Shown in pieces: positions 26,173-34,773 of a stretch of 64,000 bases of DNA (positions are counted from its first letter, which is position 1; each line of letters opens with the position of its first letter). The DNA is from a bacterium (lineage in GTDB: Bacteria > CSSED10-310 > JAFGSJ01), in assembly GCA_016934675.1 (NCBI GenBank), contig JAFGSJ010000051.1:1-64000 (forward strand), read 5' to 3'. Below the pieces are notes generated by a model. It was not told the DNA's origin. It made no database searches and was given only the letters and a program-made list of their open reading frames with translations. The translations under genes were made by a program, and so were the position numbers.

Positions 26173-28758
26173 TTAACCAGTGCTCTTTTCTGAATTCTCT
26201 TTATGTCCGGCATAGATCAAAGCGGGCAGAAACACAGTTGAAAAAGCCAGGCACAGGAACACCCCCAGCACTGTTAACAGTCCGATCCATTGCAATCCGG
26301 GATAGTGGGCCATTGAAAGCGAACCAAAACCGATCATGGTGGTCAACGAAGTCAGGACAATACCCTTACCCGGAATAGTCAAGAGCTCGAAGTCATTATG
26401 CCGGGCCAGGTCATCTTTCCGTTGCAGCCGGTAATGATTGACGATATGAATACCATCGTCGATCCCGATCCCGATCAGCATCGGTGTGACGATCATATTG
26501 ATAAAATTAAGTTGCAGGTCGAGCAATCTCATGATGGCCAATGTCCATAACACGCCCAGGCCAAGAGGTAACAAGGACAGAATGACTGCCTGACCGGACC
26601 GGAAGTGAAGAATCAGCAGGATAAATACTGTCAGAATCGCCCCGAGTGTGGCCAGACTGAAATCATGCCTGATAATCCTTTTAAATTCGGGGATGATGCG
26701 CTGCATGCCCGTTACGGCTATATGGGGAAGGGATGTTTCAATACTTTCTGCAAGCTGGATGATATTTTCTTCTCGATTACCTATCCGATCGAGGTAGATA
26801 TACGTAACGACGGTCCAAACCCCGTTATTCTCATGGGCAAAGGTGGACAACAGGTCCCTGCCGAGATTGTTTTCGAGGGTCTCATAGCAAATGGGAGGCG
26901 GATTGCTGAGCATGGTTTCGTAAGCCTTTCGAGCGGGTTCGAGCATGTCCAGTGCAAAACCCGCTTGACGAGCTGCATCGGTATAGGCAGCCCGAAAACT
27001 GTTCAGATCGATACCGAGCAGATCGTTCCGGTTCTGTTCGAACCAACAGGCTGGTGGATACAAGGTCTTCAAGGAAAGGACCGAACTGATATATGGTGCT
27101 GTCTGGGAAGATGCAAGATATTGGTCGAGTTGTTCCACTTGACGGGCGAGTTCTACCAGTGACTTGCCCTGTATGACTGCCAATAAAGGCTCACCTTGCC
27201 ATAAAAAAGTCTGGGCAATATCCTGTTGGGTCTGCCAGACCGGGGAATCCTCAGGACGGATTGTATTGAGTTCTGTTTCGAACGAGAGCCCACCATGCCG
27301 GCAGAAGTCCCATAACAGAATGGCGCTGCTGAGACCAATGGCAATGATGATATACCAGCGATATGTGCAGATAGACCGTTCAGCCAACTGCCAGAAACGA
27401 TGTGGTTTGTGATACGGGGACCGCTTCCTGGCCTTGATCGAACCAAGCCTGATAATGACTGGAAACATACTGATCACATGCAAAAAGGTCAGTAAAATTC
27501 CCACACCGGCAATGAGGCCCAACTCGCGTAGCCCCCGAAAATCGGTCAGCGTGATTGCCAGAAAGGCAGCCGATGTCGTTACGGCACCGGTAAAAATACT
27601 GCGAACGGTTTCATCATAGGTGATACTGATCGCATCCGACTCACATAGGCCTTTTTCACCCTCGGTTAAATAGCGGTGATAGAGATGGATCGAAAAATCG
27701 ATACCCAGCCCCACCAGAATGACCGCAAAAATGGATGAGAGTATGTTCAATTTTCCTAGAATTAAGCCGGCAAAGCCGAGTGTGGTCGTGATTCCATATA
27801 TCAGGGGTATGAAAACGATCAGGGGAGAAAGCCAATGCCTGAAAGCGAGCTGAAAGAGAATAAAGATGCCGATCAGTGAACTGACAATAGTCAATTGCAT
27901 GTCCCGCCTGATATGCTGTTCATCGGAAACAGCGATGGCCGGTCCACCGGCCAGATCCAGCCGCGGTAACGCTTCATCCGACCAGGTCTGATCCAGAGCA
28001 GTTTGACACTGGGCAACCCAGGATACGAGCTTTTGGCTCTGTTCGACATCCTGGGCAGCAAAAGAGGGCTCGACAATGATCAGTAACTTATGCCCCCCCT
28101 TGGCAAAAAAATAATCTGCTTCTGGGTCAAAACCACTGAATTCACTCAAAGCCGACAGGGAAGGCATGAGTACGGACAGCTCCTGAACGAGATTGAGCGG
28201 GTCCCGGACGATCAAGTCTCGAAGCGTCGTAGCGGGTTGACTGATCAGTAGACGACGCTGACGGCTGAATGCGCTTTCCATTGCTTCAGGTTCCAATTTG
28301 GCCAGAAGATCAGGCATTTTCTCCGGTGGAATATAGCGACTGATCCGCGGCATGATGAAATCCAGGAACATCGTCATCATCTCGGGGCTCCTTTTATAGG
28401 TCACCCGGCTGATCAGATCGGATGTTACCAGTTTCGCGGCCAAGAGATCAGCATAGTGCTCCAGGACCTCCTGACGCATGTCCGGATCGCATTGTTCGGC
28501 ACTCAAAACGAGATATAATTGATCGAACGAATTGAAATCATCGAGCGTCACCATCATGGTTCGGACCATGGGAGAATCGAGCGGTAACATCTGCAGAATA
28601 TCGGTCTGCATCTGAATATCGAGAGCAAACCAAGCGCTGAGTACCACGAATGTCGTGCAACAGACCATCATGATCCAGGGATGATTATAGGCAAACCTGC
28701 CCCACCAGATAAAGATGCTACTCATCAAGGCTTTCTCAGTTTGTTCTTTGCTGTTCAT
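26173..28758 (-). CDS. RND/MMPL-family lipid or hydrophobic-solute transporter
   Basis: Large inner-membrane protein of about 861 residues, two-fold symmetric: TM1, a periplasmic domain (about 45-250), five more helices (255-415), then the same again. Helix blocks include GIDFSIHLYHRYLTEG and GIGIDDGIHIVNHYRLQ, the MMPL/SSD signature. It lacks an obvious RND adaptor or TolC partner. Its neighbour upstream is a GT2 glycosyltransferase ending 4 bp before the start, so the two may handle a lipid-linked product (inference). Start uncertain: 28758 or the Met at 28725. Confidence 0.85.
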   Translation of the reverse strand: MNSKEQTEKALMSSIFIWWGRFAYNHPWIMMVCCTTFVVLSAWFALDIQMQTDILQMLPLDSPMVRTMMVTLDDFNSFDQLYLVLSAEQCDPDMRQEVLEHYADLLAAKLVTSDLISRVTYKRSPEMMTMFLDFIMPRISRYIPPEKMPDLLAKLEPEAMESAFSRQRRLLISQPATTLRDLIVRDPLNLVQELSVLMPSLSALSEFSGFDPEADYFFAKGGHKLLIIVEPSFAAQDVEQSQKLVSWVAQCQTALDQTWSDEALPRLDLAGGPAIAVSDEQHIRRDMQLTIVSSLIGIFILFQLAFRHWLSPLIVFIPLIYGITTTLGFAGLILGKLNILSSIFAVILVGLGIDFSIHLYHRYLTEGEKGLCESDAISITYDETVRSIFTGAVTTSAAFLAITLTDFRGLRELGLIAGVGILLTFLHVISMFPVIIRLGSIKARKRSPYHKPHRFWQLAERSICTYRWYIIIAIGLSSAILLWDFCRHGGLSFETELNTIRPEDSPVWQTQQDIAQTFLWQGEPLLAVIQGKSLVELARQVEQLDQYLASSQTAPYISSVLSLKTLYPPACWFEQNRNDLLGIDLNSFRAAYTDAARQAGFALDMLEPARKAYETMLSNPPPICYETLENNLGRDLLSTFAHENNGVWTVVTYIYLDRIGNREENIIQLAESIETSLPHIAVTGMQRIIPEFKRIIRHDFSLATLGAILTVFILLILHFRSGQAVILSLLPLGLGVLWTLAIMRLLDLQLNFINMIVTPMLIGIGIDDGIHIVNHYRLQRKDDLARHNDFELLTIPGKGIVLTSLTTMIGFGSLSMAHYPGLQWIGLLTVLGVFLCLAFSTVFLPALIYAGHKENSEKSTG

Positions 28759-28762
28759 ATGC

Positions 28763-29488
28763 TTACGGGCTCCCAAACCAAAACCGGAAGGGATTCAATC
28801 GCCACCAGATTTCTTTCAGCACGATCAGCGAAATACGATAGGTATCCACGAACGGGCGAAAATTCGTTTTTTCCCGCTCATGCTCCGGGTAGATAGTCTG
28901 AATAGGCGTAAACAGTATCTGGTATCCGAGTCGGGCCGTCTTCAAGATAACCTCGGTCTCGAGTGCAAAACGTTCCGCACACAAGTCGAGCTGTTTTAAA
29001 ACCCGTACCCGGTAAACGCGAAATCCGGATTGTGTGTCCTCTATCTGCTGACCGGTCAACCAACGCAGAAAAAGCTGACCAATCCGGTTGGGATAGTAAC
29101 GGTACCTGGGGATCAAATCGCGGGCGGCAAAACGAGAACCGATCACCATGCCCCATTGGGCACCCTGCTGTTCAGCCCGATGGCAGGTTTCAAGAAGGCC
29201 GGGAATATCATCAAGATCATGCTGGCCATCAGCGTCCAGGGTCACAATCCAATCGTAATCTTGCTCGATCAGATACCGAAAACCGGTTTTTAAGGCGGCA
29301 CCTTTGCCCCGATTACGGGCATGACTCAAGACCGTCACTCCTGAATGGTCCGTAATCCGGCCCGTTTGGTCAGTCGAACCGTCATCAACGACCGCAACAT
29401 CAGGTTGATAACGACTCAGACCTTTCAAGACAGACGCCAACGTGTCTGCCGCATTATAGGCCGGCACCAGATATGCAATCCTGACCAT
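28763..29488 (-). CDS. GT2 glycosyltransferase, DPM1-like
   Basis: Family 2 glycosyltransferase of 241 residues with no C-terminal membrane anchor. The nucleotide-binding and metal motifs are VVDDGSTDQTG and VTLDADGQHD (the DxD), with the later GSRFAARD and EDTQSGFRVY (acceptor base region). Resembles dolichol/polyprenyl-phosphate mannose synthase-like enzymes that glycosylate a lipid carrier. GAGGGAG precedes ATG 29488; the upstream in-frame ATG at 29572 adds non-homologous sequence. Confidence 0.9.
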   Translation of the reverse strand: MVRIAYLVPAYNAADTLASVLKGLSRYQPDVAVVDDGSTDQTGRITDHSGVTVLSHARNRGKGAALKTGFRYLIEQDYDWIVTLDADGQHDLDDIPGLLETCHRAEQQGAQWGMVIGSRFAARDLIPRYRYYPNRIGQLFLRWLTGQQIEDTQSGFRVYRVRVLKQLDLCAERFALETEVILKTARLGYQILFTPIQTIYPEHEREKTNFRPFVDTYRISLIVLKEIWWRLNPFRFWFGSP

Positions 29489-29631
29489 GTTATTCTCCCT
29501 CGCGTGAGACCGGCGATTGTTTCCCCGGCTGTCTGCCAGATATAGCCTGCCGGTAATCATTTTGCAAGACAATCACACCGTGCATACCCTTGTATCTATC
29601 ACTCTTCAATACCGTGAATACCCAGCTGACA

Positions 29632-29660
29632 TTGACAATCACCGTAGTTTTGAATATACT
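29632..29660 (+). promoter_or_regulatory. Near-consensus promoter for PilZ-TPR gene
   Basis: TTGACA (29632-29637), a 17-base spacer and TATACT (29655-29660). The transcription start would be near 29667, which rules out the open-frame ATG at 29590 and leaves ATG 29722 or 29737. Confidence 0.75.
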
Positions 29661-29721
29661 GCTTTGTGAGAGCTGTCTCTCTTGTTCTGGAGACACATGT
29701 CCCATTCTCCTTTCAGAATCA

Positions 29722-30882
29722 ATGGATAGAACGAACATGAAATTGGATGATCGACGTATTGCAGAACGTATTCCGATTAACCTGAAAGTTGAATATATCA
29801 CCAAGGATGAGATTGCTGAAGGTTTTTGCACCGATCTCAGTAAAACAGGAATATTTATTGAAAGTATAAAACCACCAGCACGGACAACTGAATTACGATT
29901 ATGCTTTTTCCTGCCTTTTGATGACAAAAAAATTGAAATCCGATGTCGCGGCACAGTCGAGCGAGTGGTTGATCGTGCCCAAACCGGGACGAGTTTTACG
30001 ATCCCCGGCTTTGGTATTCATTTCAGGGAATTCGAAGGTAAAGCCAGGGACCATATTGCTGCTTTTATCGATTTAAAATTACTGCAGCACAAGATCGGCC
30101 TGACCAAAACAAAAACCGATACCATGCCTTCTTCGGGAGACAATCTCCCTGAAAAATCCGAGGAAAAAGAAAACGAGAACATATCCTTGCCTACTATTCA
30201 AATTGATGAGGAACTCTTGCAACAGCTCAGATTAAAGAAGAAAAAAAGTGCCTCTTCAATCAAAGCCGATCACAAAAAGGATTTGCCCCCACAAGAGAGC
30301 GAACACATAACCGAAACCAAAGCCATCACATCGCGGTCACATAAGCCACAGGGCATGGATACCCTTAAAAGGCATTCATTCGCTGAGGAATGCTATTCTC
30401 AGAGCCTGGAAAAGTACCGCACCGGAGATTATGAAGCCGCTCTGGAACTTATCAAGCAGGCAATCCTGTTCAATCCGAATAAACCGATTTATTCGAGGAC
30501 CATGCAGGAAATGGAGGAGGCCTACGAGAGTAAAAAAGTAGCGATTCTATGCAATGAAGTCGAGGAAGAAATCAAGAATGGTCAACTCGAGCAGGCCCTT
30601 CAAAAGGTCAACCATTGTCTGGCCTGCTCACAGGACGAACCAAAATTACTCCGACTCAAAGCCATGGTCCTCCTCGAACTGAACCAAGACCTCGAGGAAG
30701 CACTCAGACTGGCTAATAAAGCTTTTTCTCTCAACGCCAAAGACTCGGAAAACCACTTTGTTCTCGGCCTGATCTATAAAAAAATGGGTGATCTCGAAAA
30801 AGCTAAAACTTTTCTGCAAAAGGCCGTCCAAATCAGTAAACACGGCGATGCGGCCCGGGAACTGATGAAACTGCTGATGTAA
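29722..30882 (+). CDS. PilZ-domain (c-di-GMP) protein with TPR repeats
   Basis: Protein of 386 residues. An N-terminal PilZ domain carries the RxxxR motif (RRIAERIP, 11-18) and DLSKTG (38-43), both needed to bind cyclic-di-GMP. A charged, Lys-rich linker (about 130-215) precedes TPR repeats in the last 170 residues (CYSQSLEKYRTGDYEAAL, FVLGLIYKKMGDLEKA). So it probably relays c-di-GMP to a partner by protein contact. No GGDEF or EAL gene is in the window. ATG 29722 is the first start after the promoter; 29737 is an alternative. No strong ribosome site is visible. Confidence 0.88.
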   Translation: MDRTNMKLDDRRIAERIPINLKVEYITKDEIAEGFCTDLSKTGIFIESIKPPARTTELRLCFFLPFDDKKIEIRCRGTVERVVDRAQTGTSFTIPGFGIHFREFEGKARDHIAAFIDLKLLQHKIGLTKTKTDTMPSSGDNLPEKSEEKENENISLPTIQIDEELLQQLRLKKKKSASSIKADHKKDLPPQESEHITETKAITSRSHKPQGMDTLKRHSFAEECYSQSLEKYRTGDYEAALELIKQAILFNPNKPIYSRTMQEMEEAYESKKVAILCNEVEEEIKNGQLEQALQKVNHCLACSQDEPKLLRLKAMVLLELNQDLEEALRLANKAFSLNAKDSENHFVLGLIYKKMGDLEKAKTFLQKAVQISKHGDAARELMKLLM

Positions 30883-30894
30883 CCCGGGATACTC

Positions 30895-31551
30895 TTACCA
30901 TTTATAGCCTATACAGAAATTATAGACCGGTATGGCCAATTCAGACAAATCGTGGCGATATTCGAGGGCCACTTTCAGATAAGAATCGGAGGTTACCCGG
31001 ATATCGCAGCCCAAAGATGGTTTAAGTCCATAGTACGGGTCGTTTTTCTCGAGCTGTTCATCCCAACTTTGCGAAATACTGTCGGGATGACCATAGCCCA
31101 TACCGATGATCACGGCCAATCCTAGAAAGGGTTGCAGTCGATCTGTCGTGACCGGAATGTACCAGGAATTATTACAGAAAACATTGATTCCGACATTGCT
31201 ATATTCTTCCCGAGCGGTGTATTGATAACGCTGCCCATAATGGTCGCTGATATATTCCCTGTCCAGGTTGATCCAGAGTGCTTCCAGACCGAGCATGAAC
31301 TCGTAACCGCCACGAAAAGTCGTGCTACGTGAAAAACTCAAACCATAGATATTCGAGGTATCCTGATATTCGATACTTTCAAAGCGGTCGCCCTGTCCTT
31401 GAAATGAAGTATAGGAATCGGACCAGTCATGCCCGACAGCGGTCTTTCCCATGATAAGACTGAGATTCAGATAGGTGCTTTCAGCAGCATCGAGTTGATG
31501 AAATGGTGACACCATGGCGGTTACTATACAAAACAATACCCACTGCTTCAT
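30895..31551 (-). CDS. Probable outer-membrane barrel protein
   Basis: Protein of 218 residues with a Sec signal peptide (MKQWVLFCIVTAMVSPF, cleavage near LDAAE). The mature part alternates hydrophobic and polar residues with many aromatics, and ends in FCIGYKW, an outer-membrane-like C-terminus. It resembles a small eight-strand barrel. No function is assignable. AAGGGAAG precedes the ATG. It lies 83 bp downstream of clpP on the same strand. Confidence 0.68.
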   Translation of the reverse strand: MKQWVLFCIVTAMVSPFHQLDAAESTYLNLSLIMGKTAVGHDWSDSYTSFQGQGDRFESIEYQDTSNIYGLSFSRSTTFRGGYEFMLGLEALWINLDREYISDHYGQRYQYTAREEYSNVGINVFCNNSWYIPVTTDRLQPFLGLAVIIGMGYGHPDSISQSWDEQLEKNDPYYGLKPSLGCDIRVTSDSYLKVALEYRHDLSELAIPVYNFCIGYKW

Positions 31552-31634
31552 AGTCTTCCCTTTTCTGACCTTTTTTGAGTCAAATGTCAGCTCATGAAAA
31601 TGGTGTCCGACAACACTCTAGAATTATTATTTTT

Positions 31635-32234
31635 TTATTTTAATTCAGATTTACTGGTGATTATGTGGTCAATAATACCGTATGTTTTCGCTTCCTGGGG
31701 TGACATCCAGAAATCACGCTCGGTGTCTTGAACTACTTTTTCAATCGGTTGGCCTGTCTCGCGGGCGATCAGTTCATTGCCTCGTTCTTTGAGCTTTCGG
31801 ATTTCCTCGGCTTGGATCGAGATATCGGTGGCTGTGCCTCGAATACCGGATGAGGGCTGATGGATTAAAATCCTGGAATTTGCCAGAGAATAGCGATCAC
31901 CTTTTTCAGCGGCAAGCAGGATGATGGTCCCGGCGCTGGCAGTGAGTCCGACCGAAATCGTCCTGACTCGATTTGGCACAAACCTGATCAGATCGAAAAT
32001 GCCGAAACCCGCATCGGCATCACCGCCGGGCGAATCAATAAAGATATCGATCGGTCCATCGGAATCATCCGCCAGTATCAGCAATTGTTTCATAAAGGTA
32101 TCGGCCATTTCTTTGGTGACGATATCGGAAATGAAGAGCGAGCGAATTTTGAGGAGCCGATTCAGCATCATTTCTGAAGCAGGTTTTTTATCTTCGTTTC
32201 GTTCTGGTTCGTGCAAGCGTGCAAGTCGGTTCAT
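31635..32234 (-). CDS. clpP: ClpP-like serine protease
   Basis: ATP-dependent Clp protease proteolytic subunit family, 199 residues. The catalytic triad is present: Ser100 in GLTASAG, His125 in ILIHQPSS and Asp174 in RDFWMSP. The family sequence around Ser is usually ASMG, so the Met-to-Ala change is notable. The IDSPGG loop is intact. It works as a tetradecameric peptidase fed by ClpX/ClpA; no such ATPase gene is adjacent. AGGGAGG precedes the ATG. It lies 24 bp after the methyltransferase gene, so they may be co-transcribed. Not clearly the housekeeping ClpP. Confidence 0.92.
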   Translation of the reverse strand: MNRLARLHEPERNEDKKPASEMMLNRLLKIRSLFISDIVTKEMADTFMKQLLILADDSDGPIDIFIDSPGGDADAGFGIFDLIRFVPNRVRTISVGLTASAGTIILLAAEKGDRYSLANSRILIHQPSSGIRGTATDISIQAEEIRKLKERGNELIARETGQPIEKVVQDTERDFWMSPQEAKTYGIIDHIITSKSELK

Positions 32235-32258
32235 ACATCCTCCCTGACTGATATCGGT

Positions 32259-33392
32259 TCAACCGGACCGTTTCCGGGCAATAAAAATCAGACCGAAAGC
32301 ATAGGCCGGGAAATACTCACCCAAGCGGTTGAGCAGGTTCATCCATTTTATATTGATAGGTTTATTGCCAGATGATTGCAAGTAATCGAATTTATGACGA
32401 GGCGACCACCAGTTTAAAAAGAGTTCGAGGTAGAAACTCTGCCAGCCTATGAGTACAAAGCCTGCCCGTTCAATTTCTGTTTTGGCTTCATTGAAACCGA
32501 GTTCGTTGAGATGGTCCTCCCCCAGGGGCCGACGGGACCGGTTTATTCTGTTTCTGAGTCTTTGGCGGTTGGGTGTGGTCAGGACCATGATTCCACCGGG
32601 GACCAGTATCCGATTCCATTCGGACAGGGTCTGTTCGACTGAGGGCATATGTTCAATAATTTCGCCGGCAAACACTGCTTCGAACGAACCGGTCTTATAG
32701 GGCAGATCAACGACATTGGATACGAGCCAGCTATACTGGGGGCAGCAGGCTAGCCGCTGCCGGATGACCGGCTCCCCCAGGTCGCAACAATACAGCTTGA
32801 AATTCCATTCAGGGGCAATTTCGGTAAACAGGGAATTGCCGCAGCCCACGTCGAGAACACGGCCCTGCTCCGGGATATAGCTTTGAAAAATCTTATTTAA
32901 CAAGCCTAATTTGTAATGATGTAACGTATTCAGGAAGGTATTTCCCTCGGTTTTGTAGCCGTCGGTCGCATGCAGGCGATCATAAAAACGCTTGAGTACG
33001 CCGGGTCGATCGTTGATCAGTTGATAGGTCTGTTGACTGATGGCTTGATTTTCCCGATCGCGCAGGACCAGGTGCAGGTCCTGGACCGGCGAAAAAGTAT
33101 AGTCCGGGTTATACCAGCAATCAGCCGCCCTGACAAGGTCCTTGCCCAGCCGTAGTGTAACCGATCCTGGTCCGATCTGCGAAAAATCGAACAATAACGT
33201 GCCCTCGAGCCGCCGGGCCAGATGAAACAACCACCAGCCCAGGTGTTCGGCCGGATGGCGTGAACCGTTCAAACTGTAAATATCCACGACGATGCGATCG
33301 TGTCGCCGGGACCATGTTCTGACTGATAGATCAGCTTGAGCCCGTTCGGCTTCGAGTCGAACACTATCGGTTGACAATCTGATCATGAGCAT
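32259..33392 (-). CDS. Class I SAM methyltransferase with unknown N-terminal part
   Basis: Protein of 377 residues. The SAM-binding core begins near residue 185 (VLDVGCGNSLF) and continues through LPYKTGSFEAVFAGEIIEH and LVPGGIMVLTTPN, a Methyltransf_11/UbiE-type core. The N-terminal 150 residues are not recognised. The substrate is unknown. Start ATG 33392 (AGAAAG upstream) is chosen because the longer frame begins with TTG without a good ribosome site. Confidence 0.78.
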   Translation of the reverse strand: MLMIRLSTDSVRLEAERAQADLSVRTWSRRHDRIVVDIYSLNGSRHPAEHLGWWLFHLARRLEGTLLFDFSQIGPGSVTLRLGKDLVRAADCWYNPDYTFSPVQDLHLVLRDRENQAISQQTYQLINDRPGVLKRFYDRLHATDGYKTEGNTFLNTLHHYKLGLLNKIFQSYIPEQGRVLDVGCGNSLFTEIAPEWNFKLYCCDLGEPVIRQRLACCPQYSWLVSNVVDLPYKTGSFEAVFAGEIIEHMPSVEQTLSEWNRILVPGGIMVLTTPNRQRLRNRINRSRRPLGEDHLNELGFNEAKTEIERAGFVLIGWQSFYLELFLNWWSPRHKFDYLQSSGNKPINIKWMNLLNRLGEYFPAYAFGLIFIARKRSG

Positions 33393-33491
33393 TTTCTTTC
33401 TACGTATCTCTCCGGTCAAATTCAAATCAGGCAGACTATACTCCAAAAGCGGGCATCTGTCAATGTTGGCTCATGTTTCGGTCAGGTGGAC

Positions 33492-33519
33492 TTGAATGCT
33501 TGATCGGATGTATTATAAT
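33492..33519 (+). promoter_or_regulatory. Promoter for cyclase-like gene
   Basis: TTGAAT (33492-33497), a 16-base spacer and a perfect TATAAT (33514-33519), ending 20 bp before the start at 33540. GGAG lies between. Confidence 0.55.
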
Positions 33520-33539
33520 GATCTGGCAGTGGAGTCATT

Positions 33540-34088
33540 ATGACAAATAAAACAGCAACCAAAGAAATCTCGATTCTCTATGCCGATTTTATCGGTTTTA
33601 CCGCTCTAGCCCGTATCTTTCAACCTGAAGACATGATGGCTTTTCTGAACCGGTTATTTGCGGTGATGGAAGCGCCGATCGAAGAGAATGGCGGGGTCAT
33701 CGATAAAATAATCGGTGATGGTATCGTCGTGACCTTCAATGCTTTCCAGCCTTGCGATCATCATCCGGAGAAGGCGGTCAAGACGGCCCTTGGTATAATA
33801 AAAGCGGTCAATCTCTTCGCCCGTGATGAAGAGCAGGCTATTGCCATTGGGATCGGAATTGCCTCCGGCAAGGTCAGTTGCGGACCACTCGGCACACCCA
33901 GGCATCATCCCAATACGGTCATCGGGCTCCCGGTCGGGCGCGCGGTTAAACTCGGTGAAAGGGCCAGCCGCGAGAAAGAGACTACACTCCTGGTTGACTC
34001 CTCGGTTTTTCATGAAACCATCAGTGCGTTCGAGTATCAACAGATCGACGAAGACACATTCAAAATCCAGGTCCCAATCGTCCAATAG
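33540..34088 (+). CDS. Stand-alone class III nucleotide cyclase-like domain
   Basis: Protein of 182 residues consisting only of a class III adenylate/guanylate cyclase domain. The two metal Asp are D16 (YADFIGF) and D60 (KIIGDGIVVTF), with K56 typical of ATP selectivity. The usual transition-state block GxAVNxAAR is here GRAVKLGERA, so the Asn is Lys. That may weaken catalysis. No sensor domain or membrane anchor. Own promoter. Start ATG with GGAG. Confidence 0.8.
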   Translation: MTNKTATKEISILYADFIGFTALARIFQPEDMMAFLNRLFAVMEAPIEENGGVIDKIIGDGIVVTFNAFQPCDHHPEKAVKTALGIIKAVNLFARDEEQAIAIGIGIASGKVSCGPLGTPRHHPNTVIGLPVGRAVKLGERASREKETTLLVDSSVFHETISAFEYQQIDEDTFKIQVPIVQ

Positions 34089-34112
34089 ACCTGGACTCTT
34101 CTCGAAATCAGC

Positions 34113-34141
34113 TTGACAGTTGTCATGCCATAGTCTATGCT
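34113..34141 (+). promoter_or_regulatory. Promoter for TPTP-linker lipoprotein
   Basis: A perfect TTGACA (34113-34118), a 17-base spacer and TATGCT (34136-34141). This supports the later ATG at 34188 as the start, since 34137 falls within the -10. Confidence 0.6.
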
Positions 34142-34187
34142 TGTTGATAATCTGTTGCTTAATTACTTCAAAAGAGAGAGAATTAGA

Positions 34188-34664
34188 ATGAGACTCAGAA
34201 CAACGCTGTGTGGGATCGGCTTGATCAGTGTCTTTTTGGCCGTGCTCAATCTGGTCGGTGGTTGTACCGAAGATGATTCGGACCCTACACCTACGCCCAC
34301 ACCGACCATAACACCGACACCGACCCCGACGGGAAATGCACCCGAACTATTATTTCCCATTGATGATGAACAAGTGACGGGAGAAAGCATAACATTCGAT
34401 TGGACTGATGCGCTGGAAGCGAATCGGTACTGGCTGGCCATGTGGTTCTGGTATGTTCAGGGTGAAGGTGGCACCTGGGTGCCCCTCTGGGAGAATAACT
34501 ATCAGGAGAGTGAGCTTTCGCAACAGACGCTGTCTCGGAGCGATATCTGGTTTTACTGGCAGGACCTGGATTATGGCTGGCAACCCGGCCGATATGCCTG
34601 GACGGTCCAGGGCGATACCTCAAGCGTTTGGGCGGAAACCGGTTTTTTCATCTGGCTCGAGTGA
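34188..34664 (+). CDS. Lipoprotein with TPTP linker
   Basis: Lipoprotein of 158 residues. The signal peptide ends in the lipobox NLVGGC. A Thr-Pro repeat linker (DPTPTPTPTITPTPTPTG) projects a small domain (about 100 residues) rich in Trp, with an Ig/FN3-like look (ITFDWTDALEANRYWLAMW, GRYAWTVQG). Likely surface-exposed. Function unknown. The same linker style appears in the lipoprotein at 42379-43302. Confidence 0.72.
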   Translation: MRLRTTLCGIGLISVFLAVLNLVGGCTEDDSDPTPTPTPTITPTPTPTGNAPELLFPIDDEQVTGESITFDWTDALEANRYWLAMWFWYVQGEGGTWVPLWENNYQESELSQQTLSRSDIWFYWQDLDYGWQPGRYAWTVQGDTSSVWAETGFFIWLE

Positions 34665-34773
34665 GTACTCCCAAAACACGGTGCTCCTCTTCATGGAGCA
34701 ATGAAACTTTTTTACTTATGTGATCAGAAGAGGCTTCACACATCCACGGTCCTGATGAGGAGTGTGATTGGAC

